Positions 18,222 to 27,273 of a stretch of 64,000 nt of DNA are shown piece by piece. Source of the stretch: Paramoeba atlantica (lineage: Eukaryota > Discosea). The translations under genes were made by a program, and so were the position numbers. The stretch is from assembly GCA_977017575.1 (NCBI GenBank), contig CDRNVI010000039.1, positions 496,001-560,000 of the forward strand. Direction: 5' to 3'. Under the pieces are notes generated by a model. That model searched no databases and was not told where the DNA came from. It saw nothing but the letters and a program-made list of their open reading frames with translations. Numbering within the stretch: the first letter of the stretch is position 1; each line of letters starts with the position of its first letter.

Positions 18222-19649
18222 TCAACGAGTAGACTTCTTTTTCCTTAGCACGACCCGCTGTTTCTGGCGCGAAGTTCCAAGAAGGCGTTCATTTTCTCTT
18301 CTGCTTTGTCGCAGATCAGCCCCGCCCATTCTACGCTGAGAATCAGGATCCTGTATAAGACTGTCCACTGGTATTGTGTTCTGGCTACCTCGTCGGTGCT
18401 TTGCCCTTCTCATGCTTTGCCCTGCATTTAGGGCACGGATTTCATCCTCCTCTCGGATTCGCGTCGCGGCCTCCCTTTCCGCAGCTTCCACACGTTCTAA
18501 ATTTATGATTACCTCCTCTTTAGAAATTTCAATTTCTTCTAGTTTTCGCCCCAATACGTTTTCAATTTTCAGGTAGTCATCAACGTCATACTGTGTGACA
18601 CACGTTATCGCCTTGCCTTGTCTACCCACCCGAGCCGTGCGCCCCACTCGATGGATGTAATCTTTTGCCGACGAGGGTAGCTGAAAATTCACGACGACGT
18701 GGACGTCCGGAATATCCAAACCTCGTTGCGCGACATCCGTACAGACGAGTATCATAGCCTCGTTGTCCCGAAACTTGTCTAGGGAAAGCAAACGATCTTT
18801 TTGAGACATTTTTCCCATGAGTGGCAGAGCGGTGAGTCCGAGAATACGCAGGATGTGCGCGAGACGCAATACGAGGTGAGTTGTGTTACAAAACACAATC
18901 ACCTTTTCCTCCCGAGGGAGGGAGCTAAGGTAGTTGTGCAGGTAGGCGTACCGGTAGCAGAACGGGATGAACATGTAGTACTGCTGTAGGGAATCCACGG
19001 TTTGATACTTCGATGCAGAGACCATGACAACCACGGGGTCATGGAGGGAGGCTCGGTGGAGTTTGTCCACTTTAGCGGTCATGGTCGCGGAAAACAGCAA
19101 TGTTTGTCTTTGTCGAGGGAGGTGTTCCATAATAAATGTCAGCTGTTTTTCGTAGTCCATATTGAGCATCTGATCGGCCTCGTCCATTACAATGTAGTGA
19201 AACTTGTGTAGGCGGAACCCCTTCGTCTTTTCTATGTGGTCTTGCAACCGACCGGGAGTGGCGACCACCACATGGGGGCGTTGACTGAGCTGTAGTGCTT
19301 GGTGGACCATATCCACTCCGCCGTAGACGACACACACCTTTAGGGCAATGCCCTCCCCTAGTCGTGTGAATTCTTCCCCTACCTGAACCGCAAGTTCGCG
19401 AGTTGGGACAAGCACTAGCGCACAGCTCTTGACTTTACCTCTATCGGATAATATGTGGTGCAATATTGGTAATGCATAGGCTCCTGTTTTTCCGCTCCCT
19501 GTCTGTGCCACTCCTATTAAATCGCGGCGCGCCAGAATATCGCCCATTGTACGTCGTTGAATATCAGTAGGATGGTTCCACCCCACGGTGTCGCAGGCGG
19601 CGGTGAGCTCAGGACATAATCCCAGGCCAGTGAACGACGTTTCCGACAT
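18222..19649 (-). CDS. DDX47: DEAD-box RNA helicase, DDX47/Rrp3 type
   Basis: A 475-residue DEAD-box helicase with every core motif: Q motif GWNHPTDIQ, motif I AQTGSGKT (48-55), Ia PTRELAVQ, Ib TPGRL, II DEAD (156-159), III SAT, V TDVAQRGLDIP (304-314) and VI HRVGRTARVG (333-342). The opening FTGLGLCPELTAACDTVGW matches the Rrp3/DDX47 branch, which acts in 18S rRNA processing in the nucleolus. The C-terminal tail is Arg/Lys-rich (LRKKKSTR). The open frame reaches 19676 only through GTG; ATG 19649 gives MSETSF directly before the conserved start. The middle of the gene is more GC-rich than its neighbours. Confidence 0.93.
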   Translation of the reverse strand: MSETSFTGLGLCPELTAACDTVGWNHPTDIQRRTMGDILARRDLIGVAQTGSGKTGAYALPILHHILSDRGKVKSCALVLVPTRELAVQVGEEFTRLGEGIALKVCVVYGGVDMVHQALQLSQRPHVVVATPGRLQDHIEKTKGFRLHKFHYIVMDEADQMLNMDYEKQLTFIMEHLPRQRQTLLFSATMTAKVDKLHRASLHDPVVVMVSASKYQTVDSLQQYYMFIPFCYRYAYLHNYLSSLPREEKVIVFCNTTHLVLRLAHILRILGLTALPLMGKMSQKDRLLSLDKFRDNEAMILVCTDVAQRGLDIPDVHVVVNFQLPSSAKDYIHRVGRTARVGRQGKAITCVTQYDVDDYLKIENVLGRKLEEIEISKEEVIINLERVEAAEREAATRIREEDEIRALNAGQSMRRAKHRRGSQNTIPVDSLIQDPDSQRRMGGADLRQSRRENERLLGTSRQKQRVVLRKKKSTR

Positions 19650-19940
19650 GTCTCTTGTTATCCCCGCCTTAACCACGAAACGGCGTAGGCATTTAAATTA
19701 AAATTTTAGAAGGGAAAATATTGACATAAGTTTTTGAAAATGAAGGTTTAATAATTAAGAAAGTGCTGCGCTTTTTCCCGAGCTTTTGTATTTTTTTATT
19801 TGTAGCTTTTCTTTTTTTGATTAACAGATAAAAGTGTTGATTGATTGACTTTGAGAAACGTGTTTTTCAAAGAGTTTGGCGTCAAAGGTTGGGGAATCGC
19901 ATTCGAACGCGATCTTCAAAAACAAAAAACATTCTATGTA

Positions 19941-20303
19941 TTAGCCACTTTGATCCCAAATAGTATTAAGTGATCGTTTTCTAAATTCACGAGCAGGTCT
20001 CGGAACCTTGTCCTGACGACGTACACTGTAATACTCGAGTGCCGGGACGCGTTCACCTCGAAAGTGAGCCAATGTTCGAAGCATGTTCGGTTTATCACGC
20101 AAAATATATTGATATAATGCTCGCGTTGGATGCTGATCTTCTCCCGTAAGCTCAATGTGCGTTGCCGAATTCTCCTCCGTGCCGTTATTGCATTCTTCTT
20201 CGTCACTTACAGCTAAAGTGTGTTCATTGCCTTCTTCCCAATTCGAATCCGCGTCATCTGTAGAATTCGATGAGTAACTGTCAGAGTGCGACAGTTCTGC
20301 CAT
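19941..20303 (-). CDS. Small acidic protein of unknown function, 120 aa
   Basis: From ATG 20303, 120 residues. The first 60 are Ser/Asp/Glu-rich and probably disordered (HSDSYSSNSTDDADS); the last 60 are basic and look folded (ALYQYILRDKPNMLRTLAHF, then RRQDKVPRPAREFRKRS). I do not recognise a family. It lies between Rpt1 and DDX47 on the same strand with short gaps, which supports a real gene. The open frame runs farther upstream to 20381 but without an ATG. The acidic-then-basic arrangement would fit a nuclear or RNP-associated protein; that is inference. Confidence 0.6.
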   Translation of the reverse strand: MAELSHSDSYSSNSTDDADSNWEEGNEHTLAVSDEEECNNGTEENSATHIELTGEDQHPTRALYQYILRDKPNMLRTLAHFRGERVPALEYYSVRRQDKVPRPAREFRKRSLNTIWDQSG

Positions 20304-20603
20304 GGAAAAGTAAAGTAATAAAAAACTTGACAATAATGATTTTCTTTTTATCAAAAAAGTGAAATATTGGTGCCAACACATCGACGTAATATATTGTTCG
20401 AATGTACATCAACATAATGTAGTGTACATTTAGCTAGTACTATATATCAAGAATAGACATACGAACAACAATAACAATACTATATCCGCGAGTTCCAATT
20501 CACTAACTTCAGTATTCTTGGACCGTTTTAAATTATCATCACCTCGGTCTTTCGCAATTGTACGGTTACGCTAGAGTGCAGTAAACACATTTCGACTATT
20601 CAA
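20304..20603. other. intergenic, nothing recognised
   Basis: 300 bp between the 120-residue gene and Rpt1, AT-rich, without coding potential or obvious hairpins. Confidence 0.4.
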
Positions 20604-21917
20604 TCAATTGTATACCATGTATTTACCAGTTGCTGAAAATTTCAGTTGACCCTTGATGACCTTGTTAATGGCTTCGATCATATCTTTTTCTGTGATGGTT
20701 TTCCGACGAGCCCGAATGGCAAACATACCAGCTTCCGTACATACACTGCGTATGTCGGCCCCTGTTGCATTCGGACACAGTCTGGCCAGAAGATCAAATC
20801 GAATATTCTTCTCACAAGACAGACTGCCACAATGGATGCGAAATATTTGTGTCCTACCCTCCAGGTCGGGTGGTGCAAATTCGATCTTTCGGTCCATTCG
20901 ACCCGGTCTTGTTAGCGCGGGGTCTAATGTGTCCGGTCGGTTGGTAGCCATAATCACTTTAATATTTCCCTTGGAATCAAATCCATCCATTTGATTCACC
21001 ATCTCCAGCATGGTACGTTGCACCTCACTATCCTCACTATCCGAGCCCCTGGCACCGCCAATTGCGTCGACCTCATCGAAAAAAATAATGCATGCCTTTT
21101 TGGTGCGTGCGAGTTGGAAGATCTCACGTATCATACGTGCTCCCTCCCCGACATATTTTTGCACTAATTCACTTCCGATCACACGAATAAAAGTGGCATC
21201 GGTACGATTCGCGACGGCACGGGCCATGAGCGTTTTTCCTGTCCCCGGGGTCCCGTAGAGCAGCACACCCTTTGGGGGATCAATTCCAAGCTTTTCGAAT
21301 CGTTCAGGGTGAGTCAGAGGGAGTTCCACGACCTCACGAATTTGTTCAATCTGTTCTTTGCTGCCTCCAACATCCGCGTAAGTTACGTCAGGTTTCTCCT
21401 CGATCTGCATCATAGTCACCGAGGCATCGATGCGTGGGGGAAGAGGAATTTGGATCTGATATTTTTGCTTTTCAACGCCGACTCGCATGCCTTCTTCTAT
21501 GTCGGTGGTGGAGACTTTATCACCTAGTGACACTACGTATTTGGCATATTCGCGAATATTAATTACATATTTCAACGAGGCGCTTTTGTCCTCTTCGTTT
21601 TGAATAATTTTTGTGCACCTTGCTACCTGGAGACCCGCACGCTGGGCCAATTGTTGGTCACCGACAAGATCCCAACAGTGAGGTGGACTTAAACCCAACT
21701 TCGCTTCCTTCACTCCTGTCTTTCGGTTGATATCCGCTACTTTGTTTTTGATAAACTCTTCCAAGTCTTTGGTAACACGGTTATAGCCTTCGCCCGCATA
21801 ATTTTTGAGAAATTCGATTTCCTCATCGTCCAGGGGTGTGAATTCTTTCTCAGACTGTTTCTCTTCTCCGGCGTGTAAGGACTTTACCGTCTGGCACGCG
21901 CCACGCTCGTGGGTCAT
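20604..21917 (-). CDS. PSMC2: 26S proteasome regulatory ATPase subunit 7 (Rpt1)
   Basis: A 437-residue AAA+ ATPase, nearly collinear with Rpt1/PSMC2. It has the N-terminal coiled-coil/OB part ([26 protein letters not shown]), Walker A GTPGTGKT (222-229), Walker B IIFFDE (277-282), the second region of homology with [19 protein letters not shown] and its arginine fingers, and the C-terminal GKYMVYN resembling the YMTYN end of the human protein. It unfolds ubiquitinated substrates as part of the hexameric base of the 19S particle. ATG 21917 is the first in frame. This is one of the most secure calls in the window. Confidence 0.97.
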   Translation of the reverse strand: MTHERGACQTVKSLHAGEEKQSEKEFTPLDDEEIEFLKNYAGEGYNRVTKDLEEFIKNKVADINRKTGVKEAKLGLSPPHCWDLVGDQQLAQRAGLQVARCTKIIQNEEDKSASLKYVINIREYAKYVVSLGDKVSTTDIEEGMRVGVEKQKYQIQIPLPPRIDASVTMMQIEEKPDVTYADVGGSKEQIEQIREVVELPLTHPERFEKLGIDPPKGVLLYGTPGTGKTLMARAVANRTDATFIRVIGSELVQKYVGEGARMIREIFQLARTKKACIIFFDEVDAIGGARGSDSEDSEVQRTMLEMVNQMDGFDSKGNIKVIMATNRPDTLDPALTRPGRMDRKIEFAPPDLEGRTQIFRIHCGSLSCEKNIRFDLLARLCPNATGADIRSVCTEAGMFAIRARRKTITEKDMIEAINKVIKGQLKFSATGKYMVYN

Positions 21918-21991
21918 AAGTAATACTAACAGTAGAAGTGATAATGTTGAGAAAATAACTTACGAAAACAATTTGTAAGCTATCTAAGAGA

Positions 21992-23344
21992 TTAGACGTA
22001 AAATAGAAACAACCACGCTTGGAGATAAAAAAATATGTTGGTTAAATACTCTCCGTCTTTTGTTGCGGAACGATTTGCTTCTAACGACCTTTTAAGAAAC
22101 TCGGACAAATACAAGAAAGACCACCCAAGGACAAACAAAGTGACATAAAATAGCGCGGTTGCATTTGTACTGCGAGGGATAAGCCACGCTTGCAAGTAAA
22201 GATGACATAGTAGGGAAGAACACAAAAAGAGAATGCTGTACGCGGACATATCTGACAATTTACTGTGCACTTCTTGATCCGAAGCTTGAAGCAATAGAAT
22301 AGCAAAGAAAAGCGTAGGGAGTGAGATACCTGAAACACTGTGAAGCACTGCAAGCATGTGCACACCAGCCATCAGGGGAACTATTCGAGTCTGGCTGCGA
22401 GACGAAAGTTCCGTCGGTCTGGCTGCTAAGCCAACTGTGTAGATAAGGGGAAGCGAGACAATAAGAAACACGTAGATACTTCGATACTGGATATCCAACA
22501 ACTGAAACAGGTAAAAGTAGGGAAGAACTGAAGGCGTGAAATCAACTGTAATTCGTCCCATTTCATGAAGTCCTACAATTGCACTTGTCGTAACGGGAAT
22601 AAGCAACAACCAAGATAAAACTCTATTCCATCGTTTAGAGTCATCTCGAAAACTCCTAGTCAGAATCAAACTTATGAGAGCTAAAGGAAAAACGGAGTAC
22701 ATCGGTTCCCATTGAACTAGAAAGACACACAAAGAGACAATTAGGACAGAACATGCGGCATTTTGGAACAAAGAGCACTTCTCACTTAAGAAAATCACGC
22801 TGAGAAGAAGTACTACCCCTAGATGTTTAACACAGGAAAGGGATTGCACAATCGACTCAATTAGAAATACAGGATGAACGAAATACGTAATAGCGGGATC
22901 AGAAGACGGTAGTTCAGCGGCCGCCGTTGAAGATACCCGAATAAAGTGTAATAAAATACCCGTGAACAGTTGACATAGGGGAACTTGGATCCGCGAAAAT
23001 GGGGTACTTTGCATCACTCCTGCAAGATAAACGCCTATTTGATGTGCAGTAGTGATTGGACCAAACTCACGCACGTGACACAGCCCTTCGCGTGGGGTAT
23101 TAAAAAAAGGATGATAAGACAATGTTTTTAAGATATGAGCATTCGAATGATAAAGGTCTACCCAATGTTGTATGAAAGTGCTTGAGGAGTTTGCATGGAT
23201 ACGCAATTGTGTGCAAGGGTTAGTTTTTCTGAACTGTGTAAACGTTAGGTAAGGTTGATGGCAGATCATGGACAGGCATACCTTGAAGAAAGTGGATAAT
23301 ATCGCGACGAAACAGAATTCCTTGTAGAATGAGATTGCACTCAT
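21992..23344 (-). CDS. Multi-pass membrane protein, PIG-U-like
   Basis: A 450-residue, very hydrophobic protein with about nine to ten predicted membrane spans. Length and topology fit PIG-U/Cdc91, the GPI-transamidase subunit in the ER. Supporting segments are REFGPITTAHQIGVYLAGV after the first luminal loop, and DFTPSVLPYFYLFQLLDIQYRSIY, which matches the position and pattern of the PIG-U signature (F-x-P, aromatic pairs, then F-R-x-F) although several residues differ. An unrelated ER or Golgi multi-span protein is the alternative. ATG 23344 opens directly into a signal-anchor-like stretch. It sits 74 bp upstream of Rpt1 with no functional link. Confidence 0.55.
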   Translation of the reverse strand: MSAISFYKEFCFVAILSTFFKVCLSMICHQPYLTFTQFRKTNPCTQLRIHANSSSTFIQHWVDLYHSNAHILKTLSYHPFFNTPREGLCHVREFGPITTAHQIGVYLAGVMQSTPFSRIQVPLCQLFTGILLHFIRVSSTAAAELPSSDPAITYFVHPVFLIESIVQSLSCVKHLGVVLLLSVIFLSEKCSLFQNAACSVLIVSLCVFLVQWEPMYSVFPLALISLILTRSFRDDSKRWNRVLSWLLLIPVTTSAIVGLHEMGRITVDFTPSVLPYFYLFQLLDIQYRSIYVFLIVSLPLIYTVGLAARPTELSSRSQTRIVPLMAGVHMLAVLHSVSGISLPTLFFAILLLQASDQEVHSKLSDMSAYSILFLCSSLLCHLYLQAWLIPRSTNATALFYVTLFVLGWSFLYLSEFLKRSLEANRSATKDGEYLTNIFFYLQAWLFLFYV

Positions 23345-23554
23345 TTCGAAGGAACTCTTCCGATCACTTCATGACAACATCTGTAAAAGCAATTGCATAA
23401 TATTTAGTTTAAATTTTTCGTGTAAGAAGGGGGAAGCGAAGCCTGTAGTATCTATTGATGATACAGTAAAGTCAAATAGAATTTGTAAACTTGGATAGCT
23501 CATTGCGTATTGCAATCATGTGACGCTTTCTCAAACGCTTTTTAGAAGGTACTA

Positions 23555-23870
23555 CAGTACACCCCCAGTAAGAGCCCCCCCCCACTAAGAGAGATTTGGA
23601 CCTTTTTGGGCTGACCCCTAGTAAGAGAGATTTGGCTCGGGTGCTCCACAGGGGGCGTATAGAGGGTGGGTGTCCGCATGTTGAGGGCCTCAGGGGCAAC
23701 CCAAATACTCTCCCCCCTAACCTAGCGTTGCCTGGTTTACTACACCCTCCTAGGCCCCCCACCTGGACCCCCAGCGACCTCATACTGAAAAAATGCTTCC
23801 CTGGACGTTGGTTTCTATTGGCGCCTGACTGGGTTTGCCTAGGATTGCATTTTTCGGCCCCCTACACATA
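23555..23870 (+). mobile_element. One-ended pogo-like transposon relic, C-rich
   Basis: After TA at 23553-23554 comes CAGTACACCCCCAGTAAGAG, followed by two further copies of the unit CCCC-(A/T)-x-TAAGAGAGATTTGG (about 23580 and 23617). A TA target and tandem C-run/TAAGAG units resemble ends of pogo/Tc1-mariner elements. No matching inverse end is found to the right, and there is no transposase frame, so only one end survives. The low-complexity C-rich composition is foreign to the AT-rich neighbourhood. Confidence 0.45.
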
Positions 23871-23894
23871 ACCGTCATTGCCGACAATGACGGT
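23871..23894. repeat. Perfect 10-bp inverted repeat
   Basis: ACCGTCATTG, the spacer CCGA, then CAATGACGGT. It lies exactly where the C-rich relic gives way to a GC-rich patch, so it may mark a junction between two inserted pieces. Confidence 0.7.
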
Positions 23895-24255
23895 ATGCTA
23901 CGTCCGGACGGGTGCTTGATGTTCATGCGCTCATTGGCGCAGAGATACAGCCCGTGATGCGACGGCCGATATCATCGGCACATGATCCGCCCACAACGGA
24001 TGTCGCACCAAGGGGCATTTGGCACGGACTCGGTCGGTAGAGGGGGTCCAGGCAACTCGCCCTCTCTTTACGCAGCCGGAAGGGCGCACTGCAACCGACC
24101 GTTGCCTCGCGATAAGACGAGGCAGAGCCACGCCCAGTGGTCCTCAAGGGAGGCCACCATGGCGCATGGCTCCCCGGAAGAAGAAGGGAGAAGAAAATCG
24201 GCTATTTTCGGCTCTGATCCTTCCGTTTTCTCCTGCCTTCGAAGCCATTTTTTTT
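23895..24255. other. GC-rich patch of unknown origin
   Basis: About 360 bp clearly more GC-rich than its surroundings, with a small palindrome (GCCGATATCATCGGC) near 23964. Frames on both strands stay open for 66-99 codons, but this follows from GC content and none looks like a protein I know. It ends at the Merlin terminal repeat. It could be a captured fragment or the remains of another element. Confidence 0.4.
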
Positions 24256-25572
24256 AGGCTCCTCGTTATACACGGTGGTAGTTTTCAACGCGAAGCGCGC
24301 AGCATGAGTGACTTCTAAGTTGAAAACGGGTGGGATTGAACGAATAATGTACACTTTTTTTAAATAATTTTAAATTTTTATGAAATCCTTTTTTGTGTTT
24401 CCTAGGGTGATATGTATGAATTTTTTGGATTATTAGTCATTTTTTATCTTAAAATTACGGCTAGTATTGCTTCTCTAAGGTTTCAATGAACTGCACAGGT
24501 TGCCCTCGTTTTGATTGCGCTGCTCAAATTCGCTTGACTTCAGTCGGCTCTGCCACAGAGGAAACGTGTATGTTGTGGATGCGAAACCACAAACTCACTG
24601 TACAAAGCGTTTCCTGCGAGCGTGGGCATGAGCGGGCATTGTGTAATCTGAAGGGAGGCAAGTTCCACTGCCCAGTACGCTCCTGCCGCAATTTGATGTC
24701 ACAGGACGGTCCTCTCAAGCACTCAAAGACAAAGGTGTCCGCAAAGCAGATTCTAATTGGGATCGTTTCCTTTTCTTATAGCATGCTGGGAACAGAAGTT
24801 GCAAAGGAAGAAGAAGTCTCTCAAAGAACTGTAGTTTTGCAACGCCAAATTATCGAAAAATCATTGTCTGAGGTTCATAAAATCCGTCAGCGGAACGCCG
24901 AGGGAACAGTATCCTTTATGCAAGTCGATGAGACGTGGTTCTCAAAGATCAAGCGAGGGGGAAACAACCGAAACCAGCGGGTACGCGCTGGTGGTAGCCA
25001 GATAGTTCAGACTCTGGCCGAATGTACTCGTGACAGCAAGCTGACAGAGATACATGTCACGCCTGTGCCTCAAAAAAGCGCAGAACACTTAATTCCCCCC
25101 ATCGAGGCTATGTGTGCCTCCTCGCGTACGCGGATCCATACCGACGCCAGGCACAACAATTTTCTTGAAGGAAAGTATCAATGGGATTCGGTTATCCACA
25201 GAAATGAGTGGATCAGTGTTTCCGGTGTGCACACTAACACCGTAGAAGGAGCCAACAGCATGTTGAAGAGAACTTTGACGCGTTGTGGCGGCCAACTTGG
25301 TAGAAGCAATGAAAACCGGCATGAGCGTGTGCGCGCCCTGGCAGAAAAATGTAACGGATCTCTGCGGGTGAATGGAGCAAGTGTTTTGAAGCGAGTTTTG
25401 GAGGATCTTCGCGTGTATTGTGCGCATTATGTTCTGCAGTAAGAAGCATTTTTTTTGTTAGATAATGATCGAAGGGAAAATATCGTCCTTTTAAAAATTC
25501 TGAAAACTGAAATTTTGTACATTATTCGTTCAATCCGACCTGAAAACGACCACCGCGTACAACGAAGAGCCT
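24256..25572 (+). mobile_element. Merlin (IS1016-like) DNA transposon
   Basis: A 1.3-kb element whose ends match in inverse orientation: AGGCTCCTCGTTATACACGG on the left and the near-identical inverse at 25551-25572, followed inward on both sides by GGATTGAACGAATAATGTAC. The left copy carries an extra segment of about 36 bp bounded by GTTTTCAAC and GTTGAAAAC (24281-24327) that can form a hairpin and is absent from the right. Inside is a full-length transposase. A/T runs just outside both ends hide the 8-9-bp target duplication expected of Merlin. Confidence 0.8.
24486..25442 (+). CDS. Merlin-family DDE transposase
   Basis: A 318-residue frame, uninterrupted. The catalytic triad can be placed at Asp148 (MQVDETWF), Asp220 (HTDARHNNF) and Glu254 (HTNTVEGANSMLKR), the last being the HTN-x-EG-x-x-x-x-LKR signature shared by bacterial IS1016/ISXO2 transposases and eukaryotic Merlin. 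Before it are Cys-rich sequences (CTGCPRFDC, then CERGH and CPVRSC) that could bind zinc, and a helix-turn-helix-like region near 100-125. The protein would cut and paste its own element. It is the only clear plus-strand gene in the window. The intact frame suggests recent arrival or domestication. Confidence 0.85.
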   Translation: MNCTGCPRFDCAAQIRLTSVGSATEETCMLWMRNHKLTVQSVSCERGHERALCNLKGGKFHCPVRSCRNLMSQDGPLKHSKTKVSAKQILIGIVSFSYSMLGTEVAKEEEVSQRTVVLQRQIIEKSLSEVHKIRQRNAEGTVSFMQVDETWFSKIKRGGNNRNQRVRAGGSQIVQTLAECTRDSKLTEIHVTPVPQKSAEHLIPPIEAMCASSRTRIHTDARHNNFLEGKYQWDSVIHRNEWISVSGVHTNTVEGANSMLKRTLTRCGGQLGRSNENRHERVRALAEKCNGSLRVNGASVLKRVLEDLRVYCAHYVLQ

Positions 25573-26091
25573 AAAAAATAAAAAAACCAGATGACTATAT
25601 GAGAAATTTAAGGAAAAAGAAGGGTCAAAATTCCGCAAATTATTTGAAACATTACGAAAATTGATAACTGAAAACTAACTTTCTTGAGAGAAAAGTAGCT
25701 CATATTTCCGTTAAAAAATCTTGCGCCTGTAGGAAATTCCTTTTTGTGCGTTTTGGCTTATTTTTGTGTCGTTCGAGAGATCTCGTTACTCTAGCGAAGA
25801 TTATTGCTTCTTTTTTCTGTACAGGGGATCCCTGGTGCTCTCTGGACCATCTCTTTCATTTTTATGGTACGGACCTGTAAGAGATGTAGTATTAGAGATG
25901 CAATATAATACATGCATGTGTATATTGTAATGGAACAAAGACTAGATCCACTTGCAAGAGGCATATAAACATAGAGTAAAAGTCTATTGGAGTCTGCGAG
26001 AATTCTTGACTGCGAAAACCGATTTCTTGAACGAACCTCAGAAATTTGAATTTGTTTCTAGAACAATATCTTCAAAATTGCCAAATAAGTG
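25573..26091. other. intergenic, nothing recognised
   Basis: About 520 bp between the Merlin element and gamma-SNAP. It is AT-rich, with no frame above 60 codons and no clear terminal repeats. Confidence 0.4.
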
Positions 26092-27000
26092 CTACCGTTC
26101 GTCGTCAGTAATTTCCTTTTCACCCGATGAATAGGATCTTTTGGATAAACGTGTATCTTCCACATCTTTATAACGAAGTTCTTTGGCCCAGAAAGAAATA
26201 TCCGGATACAAAAAAGTAAATATTTGATCGGTGAGCAGTGCATTTAGACGCTTGTGATCTTGCTTTTCTATAGACAAAATTAAATCTTGAGCAGTACCCC
26301 ATTCTTCGCTCCGCAACAGATTCGGCTTTTCGGATTCCGCTTCTCGTATTGCACGCTTCGCAAGAACAAGGTCTTGAAAATATAACGCCGTGACAACTGA
26401 CTCAAGCACTGTCCGAGAGTACATATGGGTGTTGTCTTGCTCGCGGTGGCATTTTCGTTGAAGTTGGAGGCAGTGTAAGATATCCTCTACGCGTCCTCCA
26501 TTAATGGTACACTGTAACCAATCGCTAAAAATGTCCCTAGCTAAGTAAAGCTTTTCTATGCCAAACAGTATGTTTATCGCGTCTTCAAAATATGTACACG
26601 CTCCCTCTTGCTCGAAGTGTACCATTTCTTTCCCCGCTTCGTGTAATGCATGTGCTCTTCTATTTGGTTTATCGTCTTTCATAAAGTAATCGGCAGCAAT
26701 GAGATAATACTCAGAAGCTTCTTTGTGCTGATTTTTTTCTTTTAAGAAGGCAGCAAATCGTAGAGCTCCGTTGGCTACCATATAAGGATCACCCAGATTA
26801 GTAAAGGTTTCGCAAACCAAAGAGGTACACTCTTTCGCTTTAACAGCGTCCTCGATTTTAATAAACAGAGATGCTGCAATATCGAATTCATCAGCGGCAG
26901 ATTCGTAATCTGGTTTCCATCGAAACAACGTGCGACGAAGAAATGAGTATCCCCTTTTCAAGTGCTGTGCAGCCTTTCGCGCTGTGTCTTGCGAGCACAT
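26092..27000 (-). CDS. Gamma-SNAP-like SNARE disassembly adaptor
   Basis: A 302-residue all-helical, TPR-like protein. The opening (AAQHLKRGYSFLRRTLFRWKPDYESAADEFDIAASLF) matches the gamma-SNAP version of the SNAP N terminus, where W-K-P-D-Y replaces the alpha-SNAP sequence. SNAPs recruit NSF to SNARE complexes after membrane fusion. Later repeats (EGACTYFEDAINILFG) fit the family, and the C terminus is acidic (KEITDDER). The frame is open to 27096 without an ATG; ATG 27000 leaves the conserved start close to the N terminus. CTAACTTCTGTAATCGGTGGAG just upstream looks like a splice acceptor, so a 5' UTR intron or trans-splice site is possible. Confidence 0.82.
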   Translation of the reverse strand: MCSQDTARKAAQHLKRGYSFLRRTLFRWKPDYESAADEFDIAASLFIKIEDAVKAKECTSLVCETFTNLGDPYMVANGALRFAAFLKEKNQHKEASEYYLIAADYFMKDDKPNRRAHALHEAGKEMVHFEQEGACTYFEDAINILFGIEKLYLARDIFSDWLQCTINGGRVEDILHCLQLQRKCHREQDNTHMYSRTVLESVVTALYFQDLVLAKRAIREAESEKPNLLRSEEWGTAQDLILSIEKQDHKRLNALLTDQIFTFLYPDISFWAKELRYKDVEDTRLSKRSYSSGEKEITDDER

Positions 27001-27273
27001 GACTCCACCGATTACAGAAGTTAGAAAGAGAAAATAAGCAATCGATTTTTTTTTAAAATAATTGAAATTGCCAATTGAAATAATTGATTGTTTCAATGGA
27101 AAACTGGCGAAAGGTACTATGAGAAGTAGTGATGTAACATTTTTTCAAGCAATGCAATTACATGTCAGCCTAAATTGATTATCAAGCAGAAACGAACGAC
27201 ACCCTTTATCGGAAATTTTCATAAATACTGATATTAGAAAAAACAGATAGCTCGCGCCCAGTAGCATTGAAGC

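Noticed and set aside
19893-19912. tRNA T-arm-like sequence (GCGTTCGAATGCG on the minus strand)
   Set aside because: The loop is one base too long and no acceptor or anticodon arms can be drawn around it.
24240-25590. Target-site duplication of the Merlin element
   Set aside because: A/T runs outside both ends prevent any unambiguous 8-9-bp match.
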